A stretch of DNA of 28,403 nt from Bacillota bacterium (GCA_023423335.1 JAFAFU010000008.1:1-28403), one strand, 5' to 3'. Shown: positions 1-9,260, numbered from the stretch's first letter. Notes: generated by a model from the letters alone, not told the origin. Made by a program: numbers and translations.

Positions 1-33
1 CTTTGGAGACGTTCTGTCTACTTACTAATGTTG

Positions 34-480
34 TCAACAACACCATTTCCCGGAGAGTCTGCGAAAGCCCGGTCTTTGTCTCTTTTTGTTGGCGGGGTTG
101 TCCAAGGACTCCGCCATTGCAATCAGATCCGCAAGTGAATCTTGCATTTCAAGAAGTGTTCTCCTTCGCTCTGTTTCCGGTTGTATATTTGTCAAAGATA
201 CCAGATCAATCAAGACAGAGCCTTCTTCAGGAGCGATAGCATTCTCAGAGATGTAGGTGTCTACTGAAATTGCCTGCTCTTGCGGCATTACAATATCGTA
301 GCTCTCGATGAATGACAAATACTGTTGTGCTTTCCGTAAGTCCTCCATGCCTCCCTTGTCCCTCCATCGAGTAAGATACTTAACGATATTCCCCGCAGAG
401 AAAGGAAGTTGATTCCTCTCTATGAATTCAATAGGCTCAATCTGCCTGCACGAATAGTGCGTTCCTCCAACTTGTTCCAT
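34..480 (-). CDS. DUF3310 family protein with C-terminal extension
   Basis: The 148-residue product has an N-terminal DUF3310 domain (about residues 5-60): GGTHY, then IEPIEFI, then GNIVKYLTR and KGGMEDLRKA. This small domain is common in phages and mobile elements and is sometimes described as nucleotide-kinase-like; its exact activity is not established. The rest (60-130) is an acidic helical extension I do not recognise. Near the C-terminus KKRQRPGFRRL resembles the basic tail of the neighbouring proteins, but six further residues (SGKWCC) follow, as if a stop codon had been lost. It starts 4 nt after the stop of the upstream gene and is the last gene of the cargo operon visible here. DUF3310 assignment is firm; function is unknown. 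Confidence 0.8.
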   Translation of the reverse strand: MEQVGGTHYSCRQIEPIEFIERNQLPFSAGNIVKYLTRWRDKGGMEDLRKAQQYLSFIESYDIVMPQEQAISVDTYISENAIAPEEGSVLIDLVSLTNIQPETERRRTLLEMQDSLADLIAMAESLDNPANKKRQRPGFRRLSGKWCC

Positions 481-484
481 TACT

Positions 485-1264
485 TTAAATCTTTAGCCCT
501 TTTCTCTTTGTCTTGGGTTCTTCCTGTTTCAGGCAACCGTTCTCATCGTATTTAAGAATCGCCTCATCATTGAGGAGGTCAATCCCGTCATTTGCCAATA
601 CATAATCAGCAATGGCTCTTAGATCTCCCCAACTATTCTTACTATTCTCCCAGAAATACTGCGCAACGCTTTCTCCTTTGCTATACTCTTCAATGAAATC
701 TCTGCTACCTGACAGGTTCCAACGTTCATATATTCCATCATAGAGTCCGTTCTTTAAGTTAGCCCGATCATAGATCTGCCCGTTGGCAAACCAACGTTCG
801 CGGAATCCGTTTTGGGCATCTCCTCTATAAAGCCATCTGCTTCGGGGATCCCACTTGATCTCGCCCCGCTCCGGGTGTTCGTCTCTCGATTGTGCTAACT
901 TAATTGCCTTATCATGATCGAGTTCAGTAGCCAAAACCCAATCTATAGCATGATAATCGGTACGCAGGTATTCGTCATAGGTGTTGTATACCTCAAACGC
1001 AATCGCATTTTTCGCAGAGTCACTTCCAAAAGCCATGCCTATTGCTTCTTCGACATCTCCACCACACTCGTCAAGCGCACAAGAAAATCTCCTGTATGGT
1101 TCGTCATCAACAATATCTATATCCGGAGCTAAACCGGGATATTCATGGTAAAAGGTCACCTTAATATCTTCGGAAACATCATACATACGCCGGCCAAGTT
1201 TATCGACCCGCATATATTGTTCTTCTCCGTCCCAAAAATTGTAAATTACTTTTTCTGTTTTCAT
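485..1264 (-). CDS. MORN/YwqK-like protein with DEHPERGEI motif and basic C-terminal tail
   Basis: The 259-residue product has an unrecognised N-terminal part (1-120), the motif DEHPERGEI at 128-136, and one or two MORN/YwqK-type units at about 145-185 (NGFRERWFANGQ, then DGIYERW). It ends in KTKRKGLKI, the basic tail shared with other genes of this operon. YwqK-type repeats (COG2849) are often annotated as antitoxins because Bacillus YwqK neutralises YwqJ, but the fold is widespread and that role cannot be assumed here. It lies 47 nt downstream of the previous gene and 4 nt before the DUF3310 gene. The reading frame and the module are clear; the biological role is unknown. Confidence 0.75.
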   Translation of the reverse strand: MKTEKVIYNFWDGEEQYMRVDKLGRRMYDVSEDIKVTFYHEYPGLAPDIDIVDDEPYRRFSCALDECGGDVEEAIGMAFGSDSAKNAIAFEVYNTYDEYLRTDYHAIDWVLATELDHDKAIKLAQSRDEHPERGEIKWDPRSRWLYRGDAQNGFRERWFANGQIYDRANLKNGLYDGIYERWNLSGSRDFIEEYSKGESVAQYFWENSKNSWGDLRAIADYVLANDGIDLLNDEAILKYDENGCLKQEEPKTKRKGLKI

Positions 1265-1311
1265 ATCAATGCTTTTTATGTGTAATAATTGTAAATCAAA
1301 TCATATGACAG

Positions 1312-2040
1312 TCATATCTTAAATGCCCTTTTCTTAGTCTGTCTTTGTTGTGCTGTCTCTTCAGCTACAGAGATATCGTGCGCGCATCTTTTCGTAATTG
1401 GAGATACTGCATACTTTTCGACAGATTGCATTTCCGGAAGAGTCATCTTACTCACATCCTCATGGATCTCTTCGGCAAAAGAATCACCTATATGGGGTAG
1501 TACAACACAGGCAAACTCCGCGACAACACTAAGCGCCATCTCTTCTTCCGTCATCTTTTCCGGCGTTGCCGGGTCATCATAGAATAGCTCACTACTGAGA
1601 TATTCGATTATCTCTTTATCGTGGCGGGCAAAAAAAGAGACAAGATCGTGATGACTTTTGAGGCCTCTGATATGGTCTTCTTCCACCTGAATTTTATACA
1701 GCCAGTCATTAATATCGACGTTTTCATAGTCTTCGCTAAGCAACGAATAATCAGAGGAAAAAACATCTATTAGTTCAGAGGTAAAATCATAAGGGGCAAT
1801 GTCCCTACATACCAGACAAGGAAAGAACGCATCGCGAAATTTATCCCGCTCCCACTGTTTAACTTGTTCTTCTGTTACGACTAGTGGTTTGTCAGTAGAC
1901 CCATAGTAACGAAAATCAGATTCTTCCATATTCCAAAGTATTTTTTGTTCTTCTACAAAACGGTCAGCCGAATCATAGTTTTTGAACAACTCCCATTCGT
2001 GCGTATACAAATTTTCGACGGCAACAAAAAATGGTTCCAT
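1312..2040 (-). CDS. Hypothetical acidic cargo protein with basic C-terminal tail
   Basis: I do not recognise this 242-residue protein. It is rich in Asp and Glu, with no signal peptide or membrane segment visible and no obvious catalytic motif. The middle (about 95-175) looks helical. The last residues, TKKRAFKI, match the basic tail found in the surrounding unrelated proteins, which is the best argument that it is a genuine gene of the same set. The start ATG at 2040 lies 42 nt after the upstream stop, and the next gene starts 47 nt further on, consistent with cotranscription. Confidence is high that it is coding; no function can be given. Confidence 0.7.
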   Translation of the reverse strand: MEPFFVAVENLYTHEWELFKNYDSADRFVEEQKILWNMEESDFRYYGSTDKPLVVTEEQVKQWERDKFRDAFFPCLVCRDIAPYDFTSELIDVFSSDYSLLSEDYENVDINDWLYKIQVEEDHIRGLKSHHDLVSFFARHDKEIIEYLSSELFYDDPATPEKMTEEEMALSVVAEFACVVLPHIGDSFAEEIHEDVSKMTLPEMQSVEKYAVSPITKRCAHDISVAEETAQQRQTKKRAFKI

Positions 2041-2082
2041 ATTAGACTACAAACCTTTTTCAACTTATACTTATTCTAAGCG

Positions 2083-2757
2083 TTATAGTTTTATTCTTTT
2101 CTTTGTCGGATATCGCTTTTCCACCTCCGGCTTGAAATATTTTCGTAACATCATCTCCAAGACTGATCTCTGAAAGTATATGGTGAAATCGAAATCATTT
2201 TCAAAGGACTCGTACATCTTATACTTTAACGAATCCTCATTTCCTTCAAAGGATGAGAGCAAAGTGTTATTTATGATCTCACTTTCATCAAGCCGAGGTA
2301 AATCCTCAGACAAAGTCTCTAATTTGTCTCCATCAACTTGAATGCCTATACTTAAATCCCAAGCTGATGACCATTCGGTTATATGAGAAATTAGTAAAGA
2401 ATGTTCGTCACAGTCTATTACTAGTCCCGGAAAGGTGTCTTTAACAATTTCAACATACTCTTTGGCAAACCAGTCACTAATCGATGCCTGAAGAGATTCC
2501 CAATCGGGCACTTTGTCTACAAGCTCCTCAAGGAAGCCTTCAGGAAAAAGCTCTTCGTCCCTCGGTACGCCATATTTTTCGCACAAATCTTGATTGTACA
2601 AAGACAGCCATACAAGGAGATTGGATTCTATTGATTCACCATCCAAATAAGAGCTATTTAACGCATCTGTAAAGCCCGGGAAGATAGGGACAGACAAATC
2701 CAATGATATTGCATTGGGGCTGTTAGTTTCAGTATGTCTTTTGTTCGAGTCCATCAT
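2083..2757 (-). CDS. Hypothetical acidic cargo protein with basic C-terminal tail
   Basis: This 224-residue protein is not recognised. The N-terminal half contains a hydrophobic patch (LSVPIFPGF) and a Trp-rich helical stretch around 100-140; no signal peptide or transmembrane segment is apparent. It ends in YPTKKRIKL, another version of the operon's shared basic tail. Two ATGs lie in tandem at the start (MMDS), so the start is uncertain by one codon. It begins 17 nt after the upstream stop and is followed 42 nt later by the next gene. Its body is net acidic, like most proteins here, so the tail stands out in charge. Confidence 0.7.
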   Translation of the reverse strand: MMDSNKRHTETNSPNAISLDLSVPIFPGFTDALNSSYLDGESIESNLLVWLSLYNQDLCEKYGVPRDEELFPEGFLEELVDKVPDWESLQASISDWFAKEYVEIVKDTFPGLVIDCDEHSLLISHITEWSSAWDLSIGIQVDGDKLETLSEDLPRLDESEIINNTLLSSFEGNEDSLKYKMYESFENDFDFTIYFQRSVLEMMLRKYFKPEVEKRYPTKKRIKL

Positions 2758-2774
2758 TACCTAACCTCCTTTTT

Positions 2775-3803
2775 CTAAAGCTTCATTTTATTTGAATTCT
2801 TGTTTCCCTTTTCTTCGACAAGAGCCGGCTTAGCACGCTCTTCATTGATTTTTACAAGCTCTCCATACGAATCCGGGGATAGTCCGTATATTTCATCAAC
2901 AGAATATCCGATTGAGTAACCGTAGTAGTCTAATGACAATTCCCAGTTCCCGGATTTTAGATCTACCTCCATATCTTGTTGGAGGGTCATTTCAAGAATA
3001 CTACCCGCACCAAATACGTTATCTACCAATCCCATCGTGTTGCCTTTAGGAATCGTTATTGTCTCAATATTAAACTCGGCTTGATACAAATCCCGCGGAC
3101 TGATTTGGGCTAATACGACAAGGGAAGACATATTTCCTATATTGTTATTGAATTCATTAACGAAATCATCGATGGATACAAGGGAGGGTTTGGTTGGGTC
3201 AAAGTCGTAATTGAGCGGGCCGCTCAAATCACAAGCCTTGGACAATTCATCCGGATCCAGATTCAGTAACTTACCAACAGCCTCCAGATATTCTGCATCA
3301 TAATAGTCTTTATCCCGAATGAAGACTTCTTTATTATATGCGGCAGGGGTTTTGAAATACAATACCACCTGCAAGTCACTTGTGTTTCGAAGAAGGTCCT
3401 CAATAAGAGTCGAACAATCTCTGCTGTATATGTCCTCCTTGAGACTTTCAAGATTGCTTTCATCTTCAAAAAAAACATCTATATCATCATCGTCATATCC
3501 CGCAATGGACAAGCGACGCATCAGATTGTCAATAGCTTCTTCTACTGCCTCTCTTTCTTGATCCATATAGGCATCAAGAACAAAATCAGTCAAATACGAA
3601 GAGTCTTTTCTCTTAATACACTGTGAAATTACATCAAGGTCGTCATCTAAAGATTCATCGTAGTTGACAAAAGACAAGTAATACTTATCATCTAAAAAAC
3701 CAGCTACAACGTCATAAGACAGCTGGGGCAGAGGGGAGACATTGTTGTTTGCTTCCTTTTTGTTGGGGTTTTGTTCTGCTTGTCGTTCCAAATCGGTATT
3801 CAT
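2775..3803 (-). CDS. Hypothetical acidic cargo protein, possibly distantly related to its upstream neighbour
   Basis: This 342-residue protein is not recognised. It is strongly acidic (for example GYDDDDIDVFFEDES around residue 100). A stretch near residues 200-225 containing DFDPTKPSL resembles FYDPTQKSL in the upstream 408-residue protein, followed in both by a hydrophobic helix, which suggests distant paralogy; I could not align them fully. A Gln/Asn/Lys-rich N-terminal segment precedes the first domain. The C-terminus, NKNSNKMKL, is a weaker form of the shared basic tail. It lies 47 nt after the upstream stop and 17 nt before the next start. No function is proposed. Confidence 0.7.
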   Translation of the reverse strand: MNTDLERQAEQNPNKKEANNNVSPLPQLSYDVVAGFLDDKYYLSFVNYDESLDDDLDVISQCIKRKDSSYLTDFVLDAYMDQEREAVEEAIDNLMRRLSIAGYDDDDIDVFFEDESNLESLKEDIYSRDCSTLIEDLLRNTSDLQVVLYFKTPAAYNKEVFIRDKDYYDAEYLEAVGKLLNLDPDELSKACDLSGPLNYDFDPTKPSLVSIDDFVNEFNNNIGNMSSLVVLAQISPRDLYQAEFNIETITIPKGNTMGLVDNVFGAGSILEMTLQQDMEVDLKSGNWELSLDYYGYSIGYSVDEIYGLSPDSYGELVKINEERAKPALVEEKGNKNSNKMKL

Positions 3804-3850
3804 ATCTATGCATTTATCGATTAAAATAATTATGTAATTGTTCTTTGTGA

Positions 3851-5077
3851 TTAAAGAGTTCTCCCTTTCTTTTGTGGTTTCACCTGTTTGGTCTCCGTCT
3901 CTTCCAACAGCTCTTTGAAGCCGGGAAGTTTGTCAAAGTGAGACAGGTTATCCTTAAATGTGGAGAGCTCTAAAAAACAACTTCCTTCGGTAATCCTCCT
4001 CAATATTTCAACGGATGAAGGGAAGTGGTCTAAATACTCCAACATATTAGATTCTGCGACAAACTCATCATCATCACAGAAAATATGATCATCGAAGAAC
4101 ACCTCTTCCAATAATGAAGCCATCAACACCTCGTCATAGAGATTTTCAATCTTCTTAAGGGTATAATGAGGAGCACCGGTAGATGGATTGTTGTATGCAC
4201 TTAAAGCGCCAAGGTATTTCTTCGTTACCTCGTCAGTTAAATTAATTTCAAGCAAGAATGGGCGAAATCCCGGTCTTACGTCACCATTGAGGAGATAGAT
4301 GTCACTATCTTTTGCCTTGCTTCTCCCTGAGCCTTTCTCTAAAACATGCTCAGGGATATTTAGACCTGCTATTACATTAGTAAGAGAAGAAAGAGATTTT
4401 TGGGTAGGATCATAGAATAGATTCCGAAGAATGATGTTCGGATCTTCTATATTTTGAAGCCCATTGTTCACCAGAACCTGCTTAACATCTTCCTCACTCC
4501 AATTGATAATCTCGTGTACAACGAGATCATTCCCGGCCGGAGTGGATGACCATTCCTCTAATGCTTGCAGCATCGTGGCATCACTCGGCAAGAAGTGCAT
4601 GTCTGTCATGACGATCTTGGCATTCATCGCACGCTCTTCCGGAGTTCTACCTTGAGAAATGTAATAGAAGTCGAAGTTATCCGGATTAACATCCAAAGAG
4701 GGGTAATAGAAAAACCTATCAATGACCTCTTCATGAGAGGGTAGGAGGTGATGTCCCGACAAATCCGCTTTGAACTTCTCCAAATCGCCAAAGTACTGAC
4801 AGAAGGGAGTCTCTTTCCATTCCATATCCGGGGTGACTTTTTGGTGCTGCAAGATGTAGTCGCCGATCAATTTAGACCGCCAACCATCCCCAAATATTTC
4901 CTCACAGAGATATACCCTATCCGCCGCTTCAAATCCGGCATCACTCTGTTGCATTAAAGAGATGACTTCCCTTAACTGGTGTAAGTCGTCAGCTTTGACC
5001 TTAAACACAAAAAGAGGGTCTTCTTCGTCGCCGATCAATTCGTCCGGGCCGTAAAGAAAGTATTTGTATGTGTCCAT
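3851..5077 (-). CDS. Hypothetical cargo protein with basic C-terminal tail
   Basis: I chose the ATG at 5077 (408 residues, starting MDTYKYFLYGPDELI). The open frame extends to an ATG at 5182, but that would overlap the coding end of the upstream gene by about 90 nt, and the extra 35 residues look like out-of-frame translation. The chosen start leaves a 14-nt gap. The body is acidic and unrecognised. FYDPTQKSL near the middle resembles DFDPTKPSL in the next gene, and the early LYGPDEL echoes FGPEYV and YRGPENV in the 370-residue protein encoded at 12416-13528. The tail is KPQKKGRTL. The start is fairly secure; function is unknown. Confidence 0.7.
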   Translation of the reverse strand: MDTYKYFLYGPDELIGDEEDPLFVFKVKADDLHQLREVISLMQQSDAGFEAADRVYLCEEIFGDGWRSKLIGDYILQHQKVTPDMEWKETPFCQYFGDLEKFKADLSGHHLLPSHEEVIDRFFYYPSLDVNPDNFDFYYISQGRTPEERAMNAKIVMTDMHFLPSDATMLQALEEWSSTPAGNDLVVHEIINWSEEDVKQVLVNNGLQNIEDPNIILRNLFYDPTQKSLSSLTNVIAGLNIPEHVLEKGSGRSKAKDSDIYLLNGDVRPGFRPFLLEINLTDEVTKKYLGALSAYNNPSTGAPHYTLKKIENLYDEVLMASLLEEVFFDDHIFCDDDEFVAESNMLEYLDHFPSSVEILRRITEGSCFLELSTFKDNLSHFDKLPGFKELLEETETKQVKPQKKGRTL

Positions 5078-5091
5078 AAAATCATCTGTGA

Positions 5092-6696
5092 TTAAAGCTT
5101 CATTCCTTTGCTCTTCTTCTCTGCGACCTTTTCCGGTTTGATGTAATCTCCATCCAACAAGCAATTCTCTGCTCTCTTGCAAGTACGATCTATTTTTGAC
5201 TTACTCCATATCTTGGCAAGCTCTTCATATGTAAGCCCTTTGCTATCCATAAGATTCTCCAATGCTACACTAGCCGCTTCTTCTACGACCTCACTCTCGC
5301 TCGAACCCTCCACGAAGAGGAGCTCATCAATTGATAGGTTTCCGTTAGAAATGCGTTCGGTAAGCGTCTCAGTTGCGGCAGCTGAGATGTCTTGAATACC
5401 GCCACCATCGGATATGCTCAGGAGATCCTCAATAGACTTATCTTCAAACAGCTCCGACAAATCGACATCAAGCATCAAAGAGTTTATGTAGTCTTCAAGC
5501 TCTGAAGCAAAAAGCTCTGCGACAAGCCAAGTCGCCGAATTATAGCGAGGTAAGTCCAACCGGAAATCTATGCCGGACTCATCAATAGCTCTTTCAATAT
5601 CGTCCGAATGCTCGTCATAGAACTTCTTGGTGTCTTCATAATAGACAAAGTCTCCGATAGCCCCGTTAACACAACCATATCGAGAGACATCACCGGGAAA
5701 TTCACTCAGAGTATTACATCCCTCCATATGCTCTGCGAAGATGTCTTTTAAGTCTTCAGCAAAACTGCTATTCCGAAAGGAGGACTGAGAAACAAAGGAG
5801 TCAAGGACTTCGCTTATGACTTCTTTCTCAAACGCATCAAGATCAAATTCTTTCTGTTCCATTACAGTACTTTCTGTTTTCATTGTTTGTTGTACTATGT
5901 TATCGTCCAAGCCTTCAAAATAGGACTGATCTCCAAAAGAATCTTTTGGATTTATATGGGATTTGGATGCTATTGGCTTTCCGGATATACACATAACACA
6001 CTCTGTCCGCTTCCCATCCTCATCCCAACACTGAATTAGTCCATCTTCCTCATTATTCTTGTAGAATCTCCTTTCTTTAAGTTGACCATTCTTGTGATAC
6101 AATTCAGATGAACCTTCTTTTTTCCCGTTCTTGAAGGTGGTTCGGCGATATAAATAACCGTCATTATCCCAAAGCTCTTCTATCCAATCTTCCTTCTTGT
6201 TAGCAATGTAGAATTTCCTTATTTTAAGTTCACCATTCTTGCGATACAATCCAGATGGACCTTCTTCTACGAAAACACCGGCACCAAGACCATCTTTGTA
6301 GTACCCTCTAATACGGTGGTATTGGGAGTCACGCATTACATAATGTTCATAAAATCCATCTAATACGCCTTTCTTATAGGTATATGCCTTTACTCTCAAT
6401 CCGGATTCGAGAAAGAGCTCATATAGCCCATCTTTATTCCCATCTTTATACGTACACCGTTTTTTGATTTGTCCATTCTCATACCACTTTTCAAAAAGAC
6501 CATGTAATGCGCCATCCTTATTTATCTGACAACAGACATTCTTTTGCCCATTATCATACCATGATTCAAAAAATCCCAAATCGCGATTATCCCGATAAAA
6601 ACCTTCTCCATCGACTCTCTTTAAAATGGCTCCCCGCTCCGGGTGGTCGTCATTTTGCACAAGAAAATTCAGCGTTTCTCTATCTTTTTCTTCCAT
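5092..6696 (-). CDS. Fusion of MORN/YwqK repeats with a DUF7222-like domain, basic tail
   Basis: The 534-residue product begins MEEKDRETLNFL at 6696. An in-frame ATG exists 114 nt upstream, but the shorter start aligns with those of the sister MORN genes (starts 7410 and 15391). Layout: DDHPERGAI at 16-24; about eight degenerate MORN/YwqK units to about 240 (NGQ, KDG and DGL patterns); a linker; a DUF7222-like domain at about 290-400 (FAEDLKDIF, RYGCVNGAIGDFVYY, DTKKFY); an acidic helical region; and the tail KKSKGMKL. The DUF7222-like region is very close to that in the protein encoded at 7448-8620. It is a two-module fusion. DUF7222 is recalled by pattern and should be confirmed by profile search. 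Function is unknown. Confidence 0.75.
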   Translation of the reverse strand: MEEKDRETLNFLVQNDDHPERGAILKRVDGEGFYRDNRDLGFFESWYDNGQKNVCCQINKDGALHGLFEKWYENGQIKKRCTYKDGNKDGLYELFLESGLRVKAYTYKKGVLDGFYEHYVMRDSQYHRIRGYYKDGLGAGVFVEEGPSGLYRKNGELKIRKFYIANKKEDWIEELWDNDGYLYRRTTFKNGKKEGSSELYHKNGQLKERRFYKNNEEDGLIQCWDEDGKRTECVMCISGKPIASKSHINPKDSFGDQSYFEGLDDNIVQQTMKTESTVMEQKEFDLDAFEKEVISEVLDSFVSQSSFRNSSFAEDLKDIFAEHMEGCNTLSEFPGDVSRYGCVNGAIGDFVYYEDTKKFYDEHSDDIERAIDESGIDFRLDLPRYNSATWLVAELFASELEDYINSLMLDVDLSELFEDKSIEDLLSISDGGGIQDISAAATETLTERISNGNLSIDELLFVEGSSESEVVEEAASVALENLMDSKGLTYEELAKIWSKSKIDRTCKRAENCLLDGDYIKPEKVAEKKSKGMKL

Positions 6697-6876
6697 AATT
6701 TGTGTGTGTCTATTGTGAACTACCCCTAAGCTAAAGACATAGGGGCTTCGGAGATACCAAGGTCTCCTCGTTTTTCCCAGCTCTTCCTGTCGTTGCTTTT
6801 TAGGGCACAAGTCCGGTCATCCACAAGAGGACAGTCCGCGGGCTTAACTTCTCTGCATTCCACGAGTGGGGATGTA

Positions 6877-7410
6877 CTATAGCTTGAATTTAAATTTATG
6901 ATAGCGTTTTTTCTTGGACTCTTCGAAGTAATCTTTAACGAGTATGCCTTCTTCATAGTCTTGCTTGACGATCGGCGTGCCGTAAAAATCCCATTCCTCA
7001 TATAAGCCATCAAGCTCACCATTCTTGTAGTTTGCTTGCTTTGCTTGTATCCCGTTGTCAGGATACCACGACTCATAGAGCCCGTTTTGCTTATCCCCGC
7101 GCTCATAATGTGATAAATGGCCCTCTGGAGTATGCGCTTCTCGAATTTCTCCCCGCTCGGGGTGATCGTCATCGGCTCTCAGCAACTTGAGCATTAGAAT
7201 GTTACTGACGATATAACCGTTTTTTGTTTCTATTTGCATCTTTAAGTCCCCCTGTGAATCCCAGCGTTCGTAGAGCCCATTTTCAAGATTCCCACGACAA
7301 AATATGAATTCATGGGCGAAGTCACTGACCAATCGGATCTCTCCTGCTTCGGGGTGTTCGTCGGTCGATTTGATCTTAGCGAAGACTTCTAAAAGTTCTC
7401 TTTCTGTCAT
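6877..7410 (-). CDS. Double MORN/YwqK module protein with two DEHPE-type motifs
   Basis: With the ATG at 7410 the product has 177 residues (MTERELLEVFAKI). A longer frame starting at 7464 overlaps the end of the upstream gene; I prefer 7410 because its N-terminus lines up with those of the related genes. The protein consists of two copies of one module: DEHPEAGEI at 17-25 followed by NGLYERWDSQG, and DDHPERGEI at 81-89 followed by NGLYESWYPDNG and DGLYEEW. It ends in KKKRYHKFKFKL, a long version of the basic tail. It is probably a soluble repeat protein. A 180-nt gap without a gene follows before the next gene of the operon. Confidence 0.72.
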   Translation of the reverse strand: MTERELLEVFAKIKSTDEHPEAGEIRLVSDFAHEFIFCRGNLENGLYERWDSQGDLKMQIETKNGYIVSNILMLKLLRADDDHPERGEIREAHTPEGHLSHYERGDKQNGLYESWYPDNGIQAKQANYKNGELDGLYEEWDFYGTPIVKQDYEEGILVKDYFEESKKKRYHKFKFKL

Positions 7411-7447
7411 AATGGTTGTTATGCCTTTCTTATTTGTTGTTCTAATA

Positions 7448-8620
7448 TTATAGTTTCGGTCCACGTCTCTTCTGTTCCTGCTTGTCTTTCATTTCCTTGA
7501 AATCTCCGGAAACGAACTTGTCCTTAGCATTCTCTCGCAAGCGTAAAGGAAGACTTTCAGATTCGGATACCAGCAACAGCTCATCACTAGTCAACTCCTC
7601 ATTGCACACAGCTTCATCAAGACGATCCGAAATAGCCTCTTGCACGTCAGTGGCAGTCGTTTTCTGTAGGGCAGACAACAGTTCCGGCAACCCGATTTCT
7701 TCTTCGTTGATATAATCCACAAGGAAATCATTTACGGCATCCCTGACCTCTCCGAATTGAGAATTGTTGCTTATCGTAATGAGATCCTCAAAACTTTGTT
7801 CTTCGAAATAATCACTCAAGACATTTCTGAGGTCTGTATCCTCAAGATAATTGCTTAAATGGGAAGCAAACTCCTCTGCTACCAGCCAAGTGGCAGAATT
7901 GTAACGTGTGTGTTCTAGCTTTATCGTCTCACCAAGCTCTTCGCCAAGTTCGTTAATGTAATCCTCGATATCATCCATATGACGTACATAGAATTCTTTG
8001 GTGTCTGAGTAATAGATGAAATCTCCAATTAAGCCGGATCCACATCCGTATTGACATACCTCATTAGCAAAAGAAGAGAGAGTGGACCTATCACTCATAT
8101 AGAAGGCAAAGATGTCCTTGAGATCTTCGGCAAAATCGAATTCGGACATCTCGGAGTTTTCAATGAACTGATCCAAGACCACTTCAATGATTTTAGCGTC
8201 TATATCTTCTTTCTCGACAGGTGACGATTGGGCAATCTGCGCCTGCTTAGACACATAATCGGCAAGCAGCCCACCAACCTCTTCAAAACGGTATTCCTTT
8301 TTATGGTAGCCGTGCATTGCGTCGGTGTAATAGATCTTTTGTGGTATACCTGAAGATAGAAGCGTGTGCTTATAGACAGGCTCCTCTATGTGCTGCATTT
8401 TTTCTGCCCGGTGACCATTTTCTACACCATGGTCATAATGTGTGGTTAGGATGCGCTCACCGTCCTTATATTCAGAATAGTATCCATGATACCTTCCTTG
8501 GGCATCGAGCTCAAAGTCGCGATCCCGTCCTCCCGAGAGGTAATCATAGCTAACCATAAGACCGCCATCTTCTTTCTCTACTTCTCGGCGAATCAATACT
8601 TTCTCTTTCTCTTTAGACAT
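7448..8620 (-). CDS. DUF7222-like domain protein with degenerate MORN N-terminus and basic tail
   Basis: The 390-residue product has a short degenerate MORN-like N-terminal part (about 20-110, including ELDAQGRYHGYYSEYKDG), then a DUF7222-like domain at about 143-255 (FAEDLKDIF, QYGCGSGLIGDFIYY, DTKEFY, RYNSATWLVAEEFA). An acidic helical C-terminal region with a repeat-like SDELLLV segment follows, and the tail is QKRRGPKL. The central domain and the helical region match the C-terminal half of the protein encoded at 5092-6696 (SIDELLFV, EDLLSIS), so the two are partial paralogues with different N-termini. It lies 46 nt after the previous gene. The DEHPE motif is absent here. Function is unknown. 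Confidence 0.75.
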   Translation of the reverse strand: MSKEKEKVLIRREVEKEDGGLMVSYDYLSGGRDRDFELDAQGRYHGYYSEYKDGERILTTHYDHGVENGHRAEKMQHIEEPVYKHTLLSSGIPQKIYYTDAMHGYHKKEYRFEEVGGLLADYVSKQAQIAQSSPVEKEDIDAKIIEVVLDQFIENSEMSEFDFAEDLKDIFAFYMSDRSTLSSFANEVCQYGCGSGLIGDFIYYSDTKEFYVRHMDDIEDYINELGEELGETIKLEHTRYNSATWLVAEEFASHLSNYLEDTDLRNVLSDYFEEQSFEDLITISNNSQFGEVRDAVNDFLVDYINEEEIGLPELLSALQKTTATDVQEAISDRLDEAVCNEELTSDELLLVSESESLPLRLRENAKDKFVSGDFKEMKDKQEQKRRGPKL

Positions 8621-8666
8621 AACTTACTTTTCTTTTTTGCTCTTTGAATCCCTTACACTATCACTT

Positions 8667-9260
8667 TTAATGCCTCATACCGGCTCTTTTCTTCTCTTGC
8701 CTCTGTTCTTCTACCAAAGAGATCACATCCTCTAACGCATCTCTACTTTCCTCAAAAAGCGCATGGGTCCTAATCTCTTTCCAACTTGCCGGGCTTACAT
8801 CCTTGAGCGCATCCGTCATCTTCCTACCGAAAACTTGTCCGATCTCTTCAGCTATTACATAACCACCAATGTCGTCGACAAGGAAATGTACCTTGGACGC
8901 ATACAGACGATCGTCATCACGGGAAAACAGAGGTCCGCTTTCGAGTTCTTGCTCCAATTCGAAAAGGGAGAGGTCTATGTCCCACATATAGTCACAGTAG
9001 AAGTCCTTAAGTTCCGCGAGAGAAATGAGACCATGAATCATTCCTGAAGCGCATCCGCTCCTACCGAGATCATTAAAGAGTCCGTCGACATTGTTGTATC
9101 CGGAGGTGACAGCTTCTTCTGTTAGCAGATCTACAACCTCGTCAATGAAGCTCATCCCGGAATACCGGCTATGGTCAAGGATTTCGTGAAGTGAATCTTG
9201 AAGCACAACCCGCTCAAATTCTTGAACATCTTCTCTGTCTGTCAATGTTATTTTACTCAT
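8667..9260 (-). CDS. Stand-alone DUF7222-like protein with basic tail
   Basis: The 197-residue product carries a diverged copy of the same domain as its two downstream relatives, here without MORN repeats: NDLGRSGCASGMIHGLISL at about 64-82 followed by ELKDFYCDYMWDID. The rest is helical. It ends in QEKKRAGMRH, the shared tail with His instead of Leu or Ile at the last position. Its ATG overlaps the TGA of the upstream gene by 4 nt (ATGA), so the two are almost certainly translationally coupled. It is probably the simplest version of this domain in the operon. Function is unknown. Confidence 0.72.
   Translation of the reverse strand: MSKITLTDREDVQEFERVVLQDSLHEILDHSRYSGMSFIDEVVDLLTEEAVTSGYNNVDGLFNDLGRSGCASGMIHGLISLAELKDFYCDYMWDIDLSLFELEQELESGPLFSRDDDRLYASKVHFLVDDIGGYVIAEEIGQVFGRKMTDALKDVSPASWKEIRTHALFEESRDALEDVISLVEEQRQEKKRAGMRH

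Noticed and set aside
6697..6876. 180-nt gap with two small inverted repeats (6723-6745 and 6750-6767) before the MORN-DUF7222 fusion gene
   Set aside because: Stems are only 6-7 bp, one of them bulged, and no promoter or terminator pattern on the coding strand fits, so I do not call a regulatory element.
6726..7172. Minus-strand open frame of 148 codons
   Set aside because: It overlaps the MORN gene 6877-7410 in another frame and has no recognisable content; the MORN frame is the real one.
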